A DNA stretch of 64,000 nucleotides from Blepharisma japonicum. Its lineage: Eukaryota; Ciliophora; Heterotrichea; Heterotrichida; Blepharismidae. Shown one piece after another: positions 23,294-33,361 of the stretch. Made by a program: the position numbers and the translations under genes. Location of the stretch: NCBI GenBank assembly GCA_949751835.1, contig CATKHK010000053.1:186001-250000 (forward strand). The letters are read 5' to 3'. Position 1 is the first letter of the stretch; every line of letters starts with the position of its first letter. A model generated the notes under the pieces. It was not told the DNA's origin and did no database searches. It was given only the letters and a program-made list of their open reading frames with translations.

Positions 23294-23578
23294 ATTTCGA
23301 TTATTAATTAAATAGCTCTTGCATATAATTTATAGCAATTTCATAATATTAATGCATATCATTTTTACAACTAAAGAAAGAAAATTTTTAAAAAGTTGTA
23401 TTTTGAAGTGCATAGGCTATTTCTTCTTTAAGATGCAATTTCATAATGAATCTAATTGGCAATGGCTTATAATTTTAGACATTTTAGAATAGAAATATAA
23501 ATTTTTTGCATAGAAAAACTTAACTATTTTGCTTATATATTAAAAAAAAACTAATGAAAAATAATGGTACAATAAAAT

Positions 23579-24001
23579 ATGAAAACTTTTATATGCCTTT
23601 ATGATCAATGCAGCCAAAAATACACTACTAAATACAACTTAACAAGACACATACAAGTGTTTCACTTAAATCATAGATTTGAGTGCAATCATTGTGGGCA
23701 ACTATTGTCTTCTTCTCAAAGTCTGAAGGATCATAGTTTTTGTCACACTGGTGAAAAACCATATAAGTGCAAGTACCCTGGATGCACAAAGCAGTATCGC
23801 CAAGCAAGCCAACTTTCTGTGCATAAGAAAAAACATATAAAAACGAATTTAGCCTTGCCTCATTATTTTAGAGAGCTGAAGGTAACTGCTATTTAGATTA
23901 TTTTGACTCTTAATGAAAATGAACCAAAGCTATTTCAGATACCGTCAGGCCCAATCAAAATTCAAGAAATCAACTTATCTCCAATTCTTAAGAAATTCTA
24001 A
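23579..24001 (+). CDS. Three-finger C2H2 zinc-finger protein, copy 1
   Basis: 135 residues after removing a 15-nt intron at 23882-23896 (GTAACTGCTATTTAG). Splicing is supported because it restores the tail shared with the two paralogues (FQIPSGPIKIQE against YEIPLGPFRRED and YEIPSGPFKLED). Three fingers: C-x4-C-x12-H-x4-H (residues about 6-28), C-x2-C-x12-H-x3-H (about 36-55), and C-x4-C-x12-H-x3-H (about 64-86), the last two joined by a classical linker HTGEKPYKC. Likely a DNA- or RNA-binding regulator. It is the only one of the three with an intron. Confidence 0.88.
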
Positions 24002-24387
24002 GTTAATTGTGTAATCTACACACTTGCATTATAAGATATATTAAAATTGGACAAAGTTAATTCTAATAATATGGATCCCATAATTAGATATTCATCAGAA
24101 TCAGGTTTTTTGCAACTTTGAACAAATTGCAAGCAATGCAAGATTATTTAATTTCAATGCAATTTTGGAGCAATAAATTTACTGGCCTTAAATTAATAAT
24201 TTGTGCAATTTTTTAAGTTTTAATTATCTTCTATGTTATTAGAAAATACCATCTCCATGATGGCGAAAACACGTTAGGACCAACAGAAGAAAAGAATCAG
24301 AATTTGGGGTGTGGACAACAAAAAACCACGCCCTAAAGGGCCACGGAGTTGGATGGGATGAATTTTCTGGAGTGGATGACGATGAGA

Positions 24388-24669
24388 TGCTGATGTGATA
24401 TTGATGTGATATTGATGTGATGTGACGTGATATGATGTTGATGTGATGTTGAAGTGATGTGATGTTGATGTGATGATGGTGTGATGTTGAAGTGATGTGA
24501 TGTTGAAGTGATGTGATGTTGAAGTGATGGGATGTTGAAGGGATGTATGATGAAGTGATGTTATCGTGAAGTGATGATATCGTGAAGTGATGTGATGTTG
24601 AAGCGATGTGATGTTGAAGCGATGCGATGTTGAAGTGATGTGATGTTGAAGTGATGTGATGTTGAAGTG
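24388..24669 (+). repeat. 16-nt minisatellite (GATGTTGAAGTGATGT)n
   Basis: About a dozen 16-nt units are clear from about 24480 to 24669, with variants such as GATGTTGAAGCGATGT and an ATCGTGAAGTGATGAT block. A more degenerate GATGTGATATT-type run stands before them. The + strand has almost no C, so the tract is strongly strand-asymmetric. Some frames are open across it but nothing indicates it is translated. Confidence 0.88.
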
Positions 24670-24939
24670 AGAATAATTAGGGTAGGGATAACGCTAAACA
24701 TTTTACTTACTTAAATCGGAACAAGATTTTTTATCAACTTTTTTTTATAGATATTTAAAAATAGAATCAATTATAAAATGAAAGAGATTGGTCAAGCATG
24801 AAACCCATCCCCAATAAAAAATTACTTAAAAAATTGTTATGCTACTAAATTCTTATTCTTCTTTTGTGATAAATTATCAAAATTTTTGAAGCTATCACCA
24901 ATTGATGACGTAATTATTACTCGGAAGGGCCCTGGCTAG

Positions 24940-25158
24940 TTTCTAATCCAAATCTATGGCTCTTATCTTACTTCAGAGGGAAAATTGGCTAGAGATTACT
25001 GTATAGACGCCCTATTCACCCCTAGCAATGCAGGAAGTTACTACTACCTCTATTCGTACAATCATCTTGAATTTGTTAATGTATCTAAAAGCCTACAGAA
25101 AACTAATTATGTTGAAAATGGCTCAGACCTTATCCAGGTGCTGAATCTCTGATTATAG
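24940..25158 (+). pseudogene. Coding-like relic of unknown origin
   Basis: The frame after an in-frame TAG at 24937-24939 stays open to TAG 25156-25158. It has no ATG, yet the predicted peptide looks protein-like (SYLTSEGKLARDYCIDALF, then NAGSYYYLYSYNHLEFVN and NYVENGSDLIQVLNL). The local base composition is closer to genes than to intergenic DNA. I do not recognise the family. Confidence 0.25.
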
Positions 25159-25479
25159 GCTAGGAGACATCAGGAAGGTTCAATATTAATGCAGCATGCC
25201 AAAAAATAAAAGCCATTATAAAATATAGATTCAGAAATAATATAAAAAAGTCGAAAATTGAATTCTTAATTTTACATAACTATATTTGATACAGAGATTT
25301 TAATTAATATAATTTGCAATTTTATCTATGTGAATAGACGAAGGATAAATTATAAAATTCTAAATTTCATTCAATTTTTTGCTAGTGTAAAAATACAGAA
25401 AATATAACACCATTTACAAAAAAAACCTAAGAACACTTTTAAAAATTATATTATTTTTTTGATATTTTAAGCAAAAATA

Positions 25480-25908
25480 ATGGATAATATAAAAAAAATG
25501 AAGCAGTTTGAATGTTCTTACCAAAATTGTGCTCTTATTTACACTACGAAATATAATTTGGATAGGCATGTTAACGTCTTTCATAAAAACATACGCTTTC
25601 TCTGTACAGTTTGTGGACAAAGGCTATCATCAGCCCAAAGCTTAAAAGATCATGGCTATTGTCACACTGGGGTAAAGCCTTACATATGCAAATTTTTCGG
25701 GTGCACAAAAAGATATCGACAAGCAAGCCAACTTTCAGTCCATAAAAAGAAACATCTCAAAAACTTCAAAAAAACAGATAAATTTTTAGCAGATTTTTGG
25801 GTTAAAATGTTGACACAAGCTGAACAGATAAAGGCATACGAAATTCCTTTAGGGCCTTTCAGGAGAGAAGATGTAGCATTGCCTCCTCTTACTATTAATA
25901 TAAGCTAA
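25480..25908 (+). CDS. Three-finger C2H2 zinc-finger protein, copy 2
   Basis: 142 residues, no intron. An ATG at 25498 inside the frame is an alternative start. Fingers: CSYQNCALIYTTKYNLDRH then x4-H, CTVCGQRLSSAQSLKDHGYC then H, and CKFFGCTKRYRQASQLSVHK then x2-H. The linker is HTGVKPYIC, with Glu of the classical TGEKP replaced by Val. The helix of finger 3 (YRQASQLSVHKKKH) is identical in all three copies, so they may share a binding triplet. The C-terminal tail with FWVKML and YEIPLGPFR is conserved in copy 3 and partly in copy 1. Confidence 0.9.
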   Translation: MDNIKKMKQFECSYQNCALIYTTKYNLDRHVNVFHKNIRFLCTVCGQRLSSAQSLKDHGYCHTGVKPYICKFFGCTKRYRQASQLSVHKKKHLKNFKKTDKFLADFWVKMLTQAEQIKAYEIPLGPFRREDVALPPLTINIS

Positions 25909-26731
25909 TTATATTTAATTGCAAAATAATATTTGTTAGAAACTTTTAGAAAAGCTTTTGTGATAGCACTTTGAAAAACCCTTAAGAGAAAACTGGAATA
26001 AAATGGAAAATTTTGTAAGTCAAAAGCTAATCTTTAAATCGAATAAAATTTAAATTCTAACCTTATACAGTCAATTATTTTGATATTAAAATTACCAATA
26101 TCTGCTGAGAATACTCAACTGTAAATTTTTAATATTAAAGAAGACATATATGCATGTCATGATGAATTTTTGCAAACTAAGATTTAAAATACTTGAGTTT
26201 GGCTCATTTATAGCATAAATTGACTATATTATTTTTCTTTGATTTTCAAGCCCTCTCAAATCTTGAAAAATGAGCCTATATTTGCAAATTATTGTTATCC
26301 TATTTCGCAGGGATTTATCGAAGTTTAATACTTCCTCAAATATTTTCTCATTGCATTTTCTAATTAAATTTAGTATTTGAGGATACTGTGTTGCTATTTA
26401 TAATCTTGCGAAATGCTTACATAATCCTTCCCTTTTATCGCAAAAGGATGCTTTTGCCCTTTCGATTTTATAAAAATGTTCTTGCTCTATTGCTTTTGTA
26501 AAGAAAATAATAGCACTTAGAGATGCTAGTATTAATTGTTCATGCCAAATTAATCCTATCCTATTGAATTTATTTTATTCTTTTATCTTTAGTTTTAGTA
26601 AGAGAGCCTTGATAACTTGTAAAATTCCTATTTTTTCCTCCCATTTGTTGTTAATAGAATTATTCATTCGGTATTTTATATTATTTAATTTCAAAAATAT
26701 CCTCTATACATTAACTTTTTGAATTATATTA
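25909..26731. other. AT-rich intergenic stretch, nothing recognised
   Basis: It separates zinc-finger copies 2 and 3. No frame or RNA is visible. Confidence 0.5.
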
Positions 26732-27151
26732 ATGGCCTATATAAAAATGAAATACTTCAAATGTTCTTACCAAAATTGCACTCTTACATATACAACCAAA
26801 TACAATTTGGATAGGCATGTTAATGTTTCTCATAGAAATATACGCTTTCAATGTATATCTTGTGGAGAAAGGCTATGTTCAGCCCAAAGCTTAAAAGACC
26901 ATAGCTACTGTCATACAGGAGAAAAACCTTATTTATGCAAATTCCCAGGGTGCCCGAAAAAATATCGGCAAGCGAGTCAATTATCGGTCCATAAAAAGCA
27001 GCATCAAAAAAGAAATAAAAACGCGAAAAAATTGCCTAAGAAATTTTGGGTAAATATTTTAATGAAGGTGGATACTAAAAAGACTTATGAAATTCCCTCA
27101 GGTCCATTTAAGCTGGAAGATGCTAAATTGCCTCGTCTTATTCTTTGATAA
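26732..27151 (+). CDS. Three-finger C2H2 zinc-finger protein, copy 3
   Basis: 139 residues. With TGA read as Trp the protein gains a final Trp and stops at TAA 27149-27151. Fingers follow the same plan as copies 1 and 2; the linker is the classical HTGEKPYLC. It is closest to copy 2 (CSYQNCTLTYTTKYNLDRHV, HRNIRFQCISCGERLCSAQS). The tail is FWVNILMKVDTKKTYEIPSG then PFKLEDAKLPRL. The three genes lie in the same direction over 3.6 kb, a local tandem expansion. Confidence 0.9.
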
Positions 27152-28201
27152 TTTATTTAATTATAGTTTGGCTGAAAACTTTATAAAAGATGCTAACAGA
27201 AAAAACTTATTTTTTGGCAGTTTTCTTTTTTTAAAAAAATTAAATAACTTCTAATGTGTAAAAATACATCCAAAAGGAAAAATCGAGTTTCTACTCTTAA
27301 CTTAAACATCGAGTCTCTATCTCTCTAAATCACACAAAAATGAATAGAAATTTACTGATTAATGACTTTAATGTTTCTTTATTATACTAATAATCACTAG
27401 CATTAGTTTAAATTAAAATGTGAGTTGCTGATTTAACAAAAATTCCTTGTTTATATATAAGTATTAAAACTTGGAATAGAGTTTCAAATATAGTTTCGAA
27501 TAGCAAACCAAATAGTCTAATGTTTATCAATTATAATTTCAACATCTTATTATTTTATTTTATCAAATAATAGTCTTTTCCTCCTTGCACTTCGTTATCA
27601 AAATATATTTTCACTTAGCAATGTGGCAATCAGCCAATATTCAAAAATTTAAGTTAAATAAGCTGTTTAACATTATAAGACACAGGAAATAAAAAAATAG
27701 GATGCCTTTTAGTTTCTTATTTTTTCCCACCTTACCTGTTTTATTATTGCAAGCATGTATCACTATCTGCTGCGCTTCAGTTCTAATCGTAAACTAATTA
27801 TCAGTTGCCTTTTAAATAGACTTTTAATTTTCCTATTATGATGTAAAACTTTAGGCAATCTTTAATTAAGGGTCCTTATCATAATAAGGATTCAAATATT
27901 ATTTAAATAAACTTCAATTTGATCACACATATTTCGTAATTAGATTGTAACCTAATCAAGATATTAATAGCAAATGATACTTTGGGAGGTATCAAATTAG
28001 ATCTTTAGGCTAATCAATTTTATTCAATGACTCATAAATGCAGAAATTTAAGTGATAAGTTCTTTTTAATTACTTTAAATATTAAGTATAAATATTAAAA
28101 AACGATTAATTATCAATAGCAAATTTTAACATTTCTTCCAAGTTTAAAAATAAATATTTAAATTTGAAAAATTATTATATTTTCTTAATAATCAGCATTG
28201 T
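27152..28201. other. 1-kb AT-rich intergenic stretch, nothing recognised
   Basis: Lies between two 3' ends (zinc finger + strand, GTPase - strand). No frame or structured RNA is evident. Confidence 0.5.
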
Positions 28202-28792
28202 CTATATCTTTCCAGATTTTCTTCTTTTAATTGAAATTTTGGCTTTTTTCGCCATAACTAAAAACAGCTCTTGTATATGAACATTGAACTTCGCACTTAC
28301 TTCGAAATAAAAGCAGCCTAATTCAGAGCACTTATGGTGAGCTTCATCAAAACTAATGACTCTATCTTCTTCTATTTTATTCCCAACAACAAAAATCATA
28401 GGATCTCTTATTGCTGAATTCACAAACGAAATCCAATTTTCAATATCCTCAAAGCTTTTTCTGTTTGTCACATCAAATACAATAACAACTTCATCCGAAT
28501 TTGGCAAATACATAGGGATTAAAGACATATATCTTTCTTCGCCTGCAGTATCCCACATAGAGAGTCTAATTACATGATTTAAGTATAAATATTCCTTTTT
28601 TGTATAAGCAGCACCTATTGTGAATGCATAATCTATAGAAAAAGTGTTATGCAAAAATCTAGATATTATTGATGTCTTGCCGGTTTTTACGTTTCCAAGG
28701 AAAACAATTTTATGATCTAGCTCAGGCTTTTTTTCTGAAATTTTAACCCCAGCTAAATCTTCATGAGAAGTGAAATTCAAAGTCGTAATCAT
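28202..28792 (-). CDS. Rab-like small GTPase with altered catalytic residues
   Basis: 196 residues from ATG 28792 to TAG. It has a Ras-superfamily fold: P-loop FLGNVKTGKTS, switch I FTIGAAYTKKE, WDTAGEERYMSLIPMY, FDVTNRKSFEDIENWI, FVVGNKIEED and EVSAK. The sequence is Rab-like, but Gln of the DTAGQE motif is Glu and the Asp of NKxD is Glu, so both GTP hydrolysis and guanine specificity may be changed. The C-terminus (IKRRKSGKI) has no prenylation cysteine. Its neighbour at 28927-29481 is a more diverged relative in the same direction. Likely a trafficking-related GTPase that works without a lipid anchor, by inference. Confidence 0.88.
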   Translation of the reverse strand: MITTLNFTSHEDLAGVKISEKKPELDHKIVFLGNVKTGKTSIISRFLHNTFSIDYAFTIGAAYTKKEYLYLNHVIRLSMWDTAGEERYMSLIPMYLPNSDEVVIVFDVTNRKSFEDIENWISFVNSAIRDPMIFVVGNKIEEDRVISFDEAHHKCSELGCFYFEVSAKFNVHIQELFLVMAKKAKISIKRRKSGKI

Positions 28793-28926
28793 GATTCCAA
28801 ATTATATAGAAAATGACGTAAAATATTATTTGTTATTAAATTCAAAAAATAGCTTCATTTAAAAATATAAAAGTTAGATTTAGAGAGAAATCTGGATTTT
28901 ATATTTAATTTTGGTTAAATACTACA

Positions 28927-29481
28927 TTAACTTGGCAATCTCTTTTTAGAATCTGTTTTTGAGAGGCTTATTATAGAGCTTAGCATAGCATAGATATGAA
29001 GAGTGGTTTTAGCACTGAACTCAATATAAAAACAATTCAATTTCACACACTTGGCTTGAGCTTCTTCATATTTTACAGCTCTATTTTTTGCCTTCATGTC
29101 AATTTTATTTCCGACAACAAGCACAGATTTAGAGGCAATTTGATTTTTAACTGAGTTAACCCAGAAATCAATGTGATCGAAGCTTTCTCTTGACATCACA
29201 TCATACGTAACTATAGTTAAACTCATTTTCTCAATTAGCTTCGGATTCAGCAATCTTAAAGTTCCCCCTTCTTCAGGATCAAAAAATAAGAACTTTAACG
29301 GTTTCTCCAATCCTTTTGGTTGAGTCTTTAAGATAAATGCTAGTCCAAAGTAAGTGTTAAAATGATCGGTACAGCCTTGTTTTAAAATACTCTTAATAAT
29401 TGATGTCTTTCCAGTATATCTATCCCCGAGTATTCCTATATAATAATCAATCTTAGGCCAGCATCGCTGCTGATCGACCAT
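28927..29481 (-). CDS. Highly diverged Rab-like GTPase, switch II lost
   Basis: 184 residues. The P-loop is intact (ILGDRYTGKTSIIKS), as are the G4 GNKIDMK and G5 FSAK motifs, so nucleotide binding is plausible. The WDTAGQE motif is replaced by FFDPEEGGTL, removing the conserved Gly and Gln of switch II, and switch I is unrecognisable. No C-terminal Cys (KKRLPS). Shared features with the neighbour at 28202-28792 (FDHIDFWVNSVKNQI against FEDIENWISFVNSAI; KYEEAQAKC against SFDEAHHKC) show a tandem pair. It may be a pseudoGTPase that binds but does not hydrolyse GTP. Confidence 0.82.
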   Translation of the reverse strand: MVDQQRCWPKIDYYIGILGDRYTGKTSIIKSILKQGCTDHFNTYFGLAFILKTQPKGLEKPLKFLFFDPEEGGTLRLLNPKLIEKMSLTIVTYDVMSRESFDHIDFWVNSVKNQIASKSVLVVGNKIDMKAKNRAVKYEEAQAKCVKLNCFYIEFSAKTTLHIYAMLSSIISLSKTDSKKRLPS

Positions 29482-29886
29482 GTAGAATTTGGCTAAAATT
29501 TTCTTATTTTATCAGTAAAATTAATAATCAGAGATTCCACCAAGTTTTGTGAATTTTTATATTTTTAATTTTTATTGATGCAAGTTAATTAATTTTTAGA
29601 AAAGATAGCCTATTTAGCTAACATAACTGAAAGATAAATAATCAAAATATTAAAAAGGCCATAATTAAAAGACAATAGAAATAATATTAGCGTAAAAATA
29701 AGAAAAAATTATCCTTTTGTTATTATAATTGAAATGTGGCATTTAATGTGCAATTTATTTATTTTCTTTACTGTATTTTATACTTAATGCTTCTCTTAAA
29801 TTAAATTAATTATATATTTCAAATTGTTTATTTTGCCAATATTTATGAAAAATATAAAGTGTTATTGCAAAATCATTATTGAGTTT
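29482..29886. other. AT-rich intergenic stretch, nothing recognised
   Basis: No coding frame or RNA is seen. Confidence 0.5.
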
Positions 29887-30799
29887 TTACTTTACTATCA
29901 AAGTGTTGCACGGAGCTCTCATCACAAGCTGAACTGCGACTGTGCCAATTCCTGGTTTTCCTTCTGCCTCAGCTCTATCCCCATCAATCCCGCACTACAT
30001 ATATTTTACAAGCACAAAATGTACATTAACATCTCTAGCACATAAATGCCGTATTAATATACTATGCACTCCTTTTCCCTCCGGTCTGCATTCTAGTTGG
30101 AAAAATTGCCCATTAATCTATCATATATAATACTCCGCTCTCATAAATCGCTTTTTTATACTTTTCTTCAACTATTTTAGACTCTTCTGTGTTTTTTATT
30201 ATATGAATGACTCCGATTCTATCAAAAGATGAGTTGTGTAGCCTAATAGCTAAATGAAAAGCTGATAATGCTCGATTAGAATTATCAGCACATACCATTC
30301 AAGTGTAGCCTCTATATGGTAATCTTGATCTGGATTCAAGGATTTTCATGTAGAGAACTGAAATAGGGGATCTGTATAATGAGTATTGGATAGATGATCC
30401 TATTTCTCCTGGCTTTCTAATTTGTATTTACTTTTTAGGTCCTTTTGGCCCATTGAATGATAATATGAGAAGGTTTGGGTTTACAACAGGGATTGATTTT
30501 ACTATTTGAATGCTTGTGAATTTTTCGATTTTTGGCTCAAACTTGAAAGCAAAGTCATTGCCAGGAAGCTGAATTAGGATTACTTTCATGAGGAGTTGGC
30601 ATTCAAGCTGAAACCGTAGATCTTCAGGTGATATTGCATGATTGGAATTAGAAGAATTGTATATGTGCAATGCACAAACTCGATCTCCCATAACTATGTG
30701 CTCATGCAAAAAATTGTTAAAAAATTCAATAGATGAAGGTGATCCGTCTACACTTATAAGATATGATAATGGTCTAGTCATCATAAAGCAACTTTTCAA
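29887..30799 (-). CDS. Universal stress protein (tandem USP domains), three micro-introns
   Basis: Reconstructed from four exons on the minus strand. The introns are 30417-30431 (15 nt, GTAAATACAAATTAG), 30118-30133 (16 nt, GTATTATATATGATAG) and 29995-30009 (15 nt, GTAAAATATATGTAG), giving 288 residues. Each removal deletes an in-frame stop and keeps protein similarity. An N-terminal USP-like half (YLISVDGSPSSIEFFNNFL) is followed by a C-terminal USP half (WMVCADNSNRALSAFHLAIR, then VHFVLCGIDGD, GIGTVAVQLVMRAPCNTLIV, K). The last segment matches the typical G-x-V-x2-x-V-x-A-P-C-x-V-x-V end of USP folds. USPs bind nucleotides and act in stress responses. The first half is more diverged and may not bind ATP. 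Confidence 0.85.
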
Positions 30800-31099
30800 G
30801 GCTTTTCTTAATTATTGATAATAAAAGATTTCAAAATTTCTTTCAAATAATTGTTCAATTTATTTTGGCTTTCAAAATAAAAGCTTAAGCATAAAAATCT
30901 GTTATATAATTACAAATCTGCAAATGTATATATTAAAACTACTGCTAAAGCCTTAGATTCTTTCTATTTTTAGATAAATATAATAAAAATAAAAGAGCTC
31001 GAAGGACTTAGAAAGTTAATTTTCTTTCAGTTATTAATTTTCATTATTAAAAGTGATTAAAGGAGTTACATCGATTTACACTGATATTATACTATAAAA
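30800..31099. other. Divergent-promoter region between USP and FAIM-like genes
   Basis: 300 nt of AT-rich sequence between two divergent starts. No other feature is seen. Confidence 0.5.
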
Positions 31100-32305
31100 A
31101 TGTCCAAAAATTTTAAGCCACTCTTGTACGACTGCTTGAATGTAGGAAAACATATAAAATCTACTAAAAAACGTCACACCTGAAAATTTGAACTTGACGG
31201 ACAGGAGCATACAGTTGATCTTTATGTTTCCAAGATTTCAGGAAGGCGAAAAGTATTAGTTGATGGCGATATTAAAATTCAAGCTAAAAAAGCAGCAATA
31301 TACGCGAGCTATCCTCTAAGAATAGGCCGACACAATCTTTTAGTTTATGAACAAGAAGATCATGTCTTTGATTTAAGAGTAGACAATTTTTCATTTGAAA
31401 GTCATTACCTAAGAACAAGAGCGCAAAGCGATTTTAGGTATAACGATCAATATCACTTTGAAACTGAGCCAAATCTTCCCTATAGAGAAGAAGTAAGCGA
31501 TCCATTTTATACAAGAAAGGCTGGGGACTCACAAGCTTATAGAGAAAATCCTTTTAACAACTCATATGATTATGACGATCCATTTAAAAATAAAGACACT
31601 TCAAGGCATTCTTTGAGAGGGGAAAGAAGAGAGCAATACGAAGGAAATTTAAGATCTGATGGATTCAGGAAAACTCAGGAAGAAAATGAAGTATGGGAAA
31701 GATATGAGGATTTTTCAAAATCCAGGAAAAATGGAAGGGATTCTCCAGATTTGTACGGAGCTCCAAGAAGAAGCGAGCCACCTAGAGTTGTGGAAAGAAG
31801 GTCCATTCCTATATCCTCTCCACCCCCACCACCGCCTAAAGCTGAAGAAGAAAAGCCAAAAGAAATTCAAAAGCCTCAAGATCAACCAAATTTATTAGAT
31901 GCTCCATATCAAGTTTCCACATTGCCAACAGACATTTTCACAAGCAACGTAAGCACTCCTTCAAACAAAAGCAAACCTAATAACAATCCTTTCGCAAATA
32001 GTAATCAATTTGGGATGAGCAACAATCCTTTTGAATCCCAAACAAGTCAACCCCAAGCCAATGCTTTTGACTGATCAGCAGTCTCAGCAAAGCCAGAAAC
32101 TAATAAGCAGCCCCTCCCACAGAGTAGTCCTCAGCCTAATGCATTTCCATTAGGAATGCCTCAGATGGGAGGCCAAGCAATGCCGCCAAATATGCAAAAT
32201 CAAATGCAGGGTGTAAACCCTATGGCAGCAATGATGGCCTATAATCAATTCATGACTGGAATGATGATGGGACAATATATGAATTCTCAGCAACCTTTTA
32301 GGTAA
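31100..32305 (+). CDS. FAIM-like domain protein with NPF/DPF endocytic motifs
   Basis: 401 residues from ATG 31100 to TAA, TGA-Trp at two places (HTWKFELDG, AFDWSAV). Residues about 25-115 resemble the C-terminal beta domain of Fas apoptosis inhibitory molecule: TWKFELDGQEHTVDLYVSKI, KVLVDG, LRIGRHNLLVYEQE and LRVDNFSFE. The remainder is disordered with repeated short motifs typical of clathrin adaptors: SDPFYT, ENPFNNS, DDPFKN, two further NNPF (about residues 294 and 306) and NLLDAP. NPF motifs bind EH domains and DPF binds the AP-2 ear. The Met/Gln-rich tail is low complexity. A role in endocytosis is inferred. Confidence 0.72.
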
Positions 32306-32324
32306 TTAATAAGTAATAAAAAAC

Positions 32325-33356
32325 ATGGACCCGGAATTCGTCGTTTATGATACTACAGATGTTGCTATTAGCCGTAACCCTCAAGGTAGAAAAGTCATTG
32401 AATGCTTAAATGATGGGTCAAAATTTATTTTAGAAAAAACAATAGGTAGAGGCTGCTTTTCCAAGGTGAAACAATCTTATAGAATTTTTCGAGATGAAGA
32501 TGGAAAAGAAGAGCAAGCAATTTATGCTATTAAAAAAATGCATAAGCCAACATTGAAAAAACAAAGATGCGTGCTCTATGACTCTACAAACACCATGAAA
32601 ATGGCTAATAACTGAGAAAAAGTAAAAACAGAAATAAGTATTTGAAGAACCCTTTGCCACCCTAATATAATTCGTCTTTATGAAGTAATTGATGACAGAA
32701 ACCATGATTACGTATACCTAGTCATTGAATACGCAGATTGCGGACAAATAATGAAGTGAAAATCTGATGAACAAAGATATGAACTGAACAATGATTGTGT
32801 GGGCTGGCTAAGAGAAAAATACCCAGAGGTTTATGAAAAATTTGACGAAAGAGAAGCTACTGCGAAAATAATTTTTAACCAAGTTGCTCAAGGTGTTGAA
32901 TATTTGCAAAATCCAACTAGAAATGTTATTCACAAAGATTTAAAACCTGATAATATCTTATTTTGTAGTATGGACTGTAATGCAAAGCTAACTGATTTTA
33001 CGATTTCACAGAAGTTAGAAACTCCTGAGACACTTTGTTATAACCCGCCAGGGACGACACCATTTCAAGCTCCTGAAAGCATGTTTTCAGGGAATGGATT
33101 TTCAGGCCAAAAATCAGATGTTTGGGCTATGGGAATTTGTATGTATGCTATGATGTCTGGAGGGTATTTACCGTTTTGGTCTAATGAAAGCGAAATTCAG
33201 ACTCAGCTTTCTATTCAAAATCAAGAACTTACTCTTCATGAATCTTTTTCTGACGACTTCAAAGATTTGCTGTTGAAAATTTTGACAAAAAACCCAGATG
33301 AAAGAATTTCAATACAAGAAATACTAAATCATAGGTGGCTAAATATCAAAAATTAA
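32325..33356 (+). CDS. CaMKK/LKB1-like protein kinase with DFT instead of DFG
   Basis: 343 residues with three TGA-Trp codons, starting 19 nt after the FAIM-like gene. Kinase features: EKTIGRGCFSKVKQSY, lysine in IYAIKKM, WRTLCHPNIIRLYEVIDD, VIHKDLKPDNILF (catalytic Asp about residue 206), LTDFTISQKLE, GTTPFQAPESM, KSDVWAMGICMYAM, and RISIQEILNHRWL. The order and the insert after the VAIK lysine resemble CaMKK-type upstream kinases. HRD is HKD (still with Asp). The DFG Gly is Thr while the metal-binding Asp is kept, so the enzyme is probably active but with changed activation-loop movement. Confidence 0.9.
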
Positions 33357-33361
33357 CTAAT

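Larger units (their letters stand above)
24002..25479. other. Intergenic region holding a minisatellite and a coding-like relic
   Basis: Apart from the two items listed separately, it has a locally GC-richer block at about 24240-24360 with a short perfect hairpin (GCCCTAAAGGGC at about 24330). The rest is AT-rich and carries nothing I recognise. Confidence 0.5.

Noticed and set aside
24676-24705. TAGGGTAGGGATAACG resembling a telomere-like or homing-endonuclease site
   Set aside because: A single short partial match; no tandem telomere repeats and no full recognition site.
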